This document shows, piece by piece, positions 63,978-64,000 of a stretch of 64,000 bases of DNA (positions are counted from its first letter, which is position 1; every line of letters starts with the position of its first letter). The stretch comes from an uncultured Alphaproteobacteria bacterium (GTDB lineage Bacteria > Pseudomonadota > Alphaproteobacteria > Rhizobiales > Beijerinckiaceae): the NCBI GenBank assembly GCA_937988775.1, contig CALKHP010000052.1, positions 206,737 to 270,736 on the forward strand. The letters are read 5' to 3'. The translations under genes were made by a program, and so were the position numbers. The notes below the pieces were generated by a model. It did not search any database, had not been told where the DNA came from, and was given only the letters and a program-made list of their open reading frames with translations.

Positions 63978-64000
63978 AGTAGGCTCTGGCCCCACGACAA

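Overview
The window is a high-GC chromosomal segment of an alphaproteobacterium, most likely of the order Hyphomicrobiales (Rhizobiales). The grounds are the gene order ileS-lspA-DUF3035-two M16 peptidases, the hisS/hisZ/hisG cluster, the UPF0314 (DUF2585) protein, a PdhS-type histidine kinase, a phasin, an A73-type tRNA-His, and dense alphaproteobacterial REP-like palindromes between genes. The genus cannot be named from sequence alone.

Layout. 1-4.7 kb: tail of a DUF1624 acyltransferase-like membrane protein, an acyltransferase-3 membrane protein and polA. 4.7-13 kb (minus strand): M16 peptidase pair, DUF3035 protein, lspA, ileS, ribF. 13-20 kb: a single-domain CheY-like regulator, a HAD phosphatase, a degenerate EAL protein, a RidA protein, an omega-aminotransferase and formate-tetrahydrofolate ligase. 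20-25.3 kb: hisS, an antisense outer-membrane beta-barrel gene, then hisZ-hisG. 25-31 kb: META-domain protein, a YddA/SbmA-like ABC transporter, DoxX and groES-groEL with promoter, CIRCE operator and terminator. 31-34.6 kb: flippase, L,D-transpeptidase, DUF2076 protein. 34.8-48 kb is a two-carbon/lactate carbon block: malate synthase, thiamine salvage (thiM-thiE), glcD-glcE-DUF2585-glcF-DUF2461, a divergent LysR regulator, a cytochrome c and lutA-lutB-lutC. Glycolate oxidase makes glyoxylate, which malate synthase joins to acetyl-CoA; LutABC turns L-lactate into pyruvate. 48-59.2 kb: PRC-barrel protein, a tripartite tricarboxylate transporter binding protein, a second L,D-transpeptidase, an unknown protein with an Ada-like Cys motif, glutathione transferase plus acyl-CoA dehydrogenase, a VOC protein, a 1292-residue histidine kinase with eleven 24-residue repeats, and a phasin under a promoter overlapped by PhaR-like sites.

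The last 4.7 kb differs. Directly behind a tRNA-His gene (59286-59362) the housekeeping genes stop. What follows is a run of small membrane proteins and unknown genes with looser base composition, ending in an overlapping two-gene unit (61913-63977): a NdpA/YejK-like nucleoid-associated protein and a partner of unknown family with a C-terminal membrane anchor. This looks like the left end of an integrated element and is the best candidate here for an undescribed, possibly defence-related, system. No integrase is visible inside the window, so the right boundary must lie beyond it.
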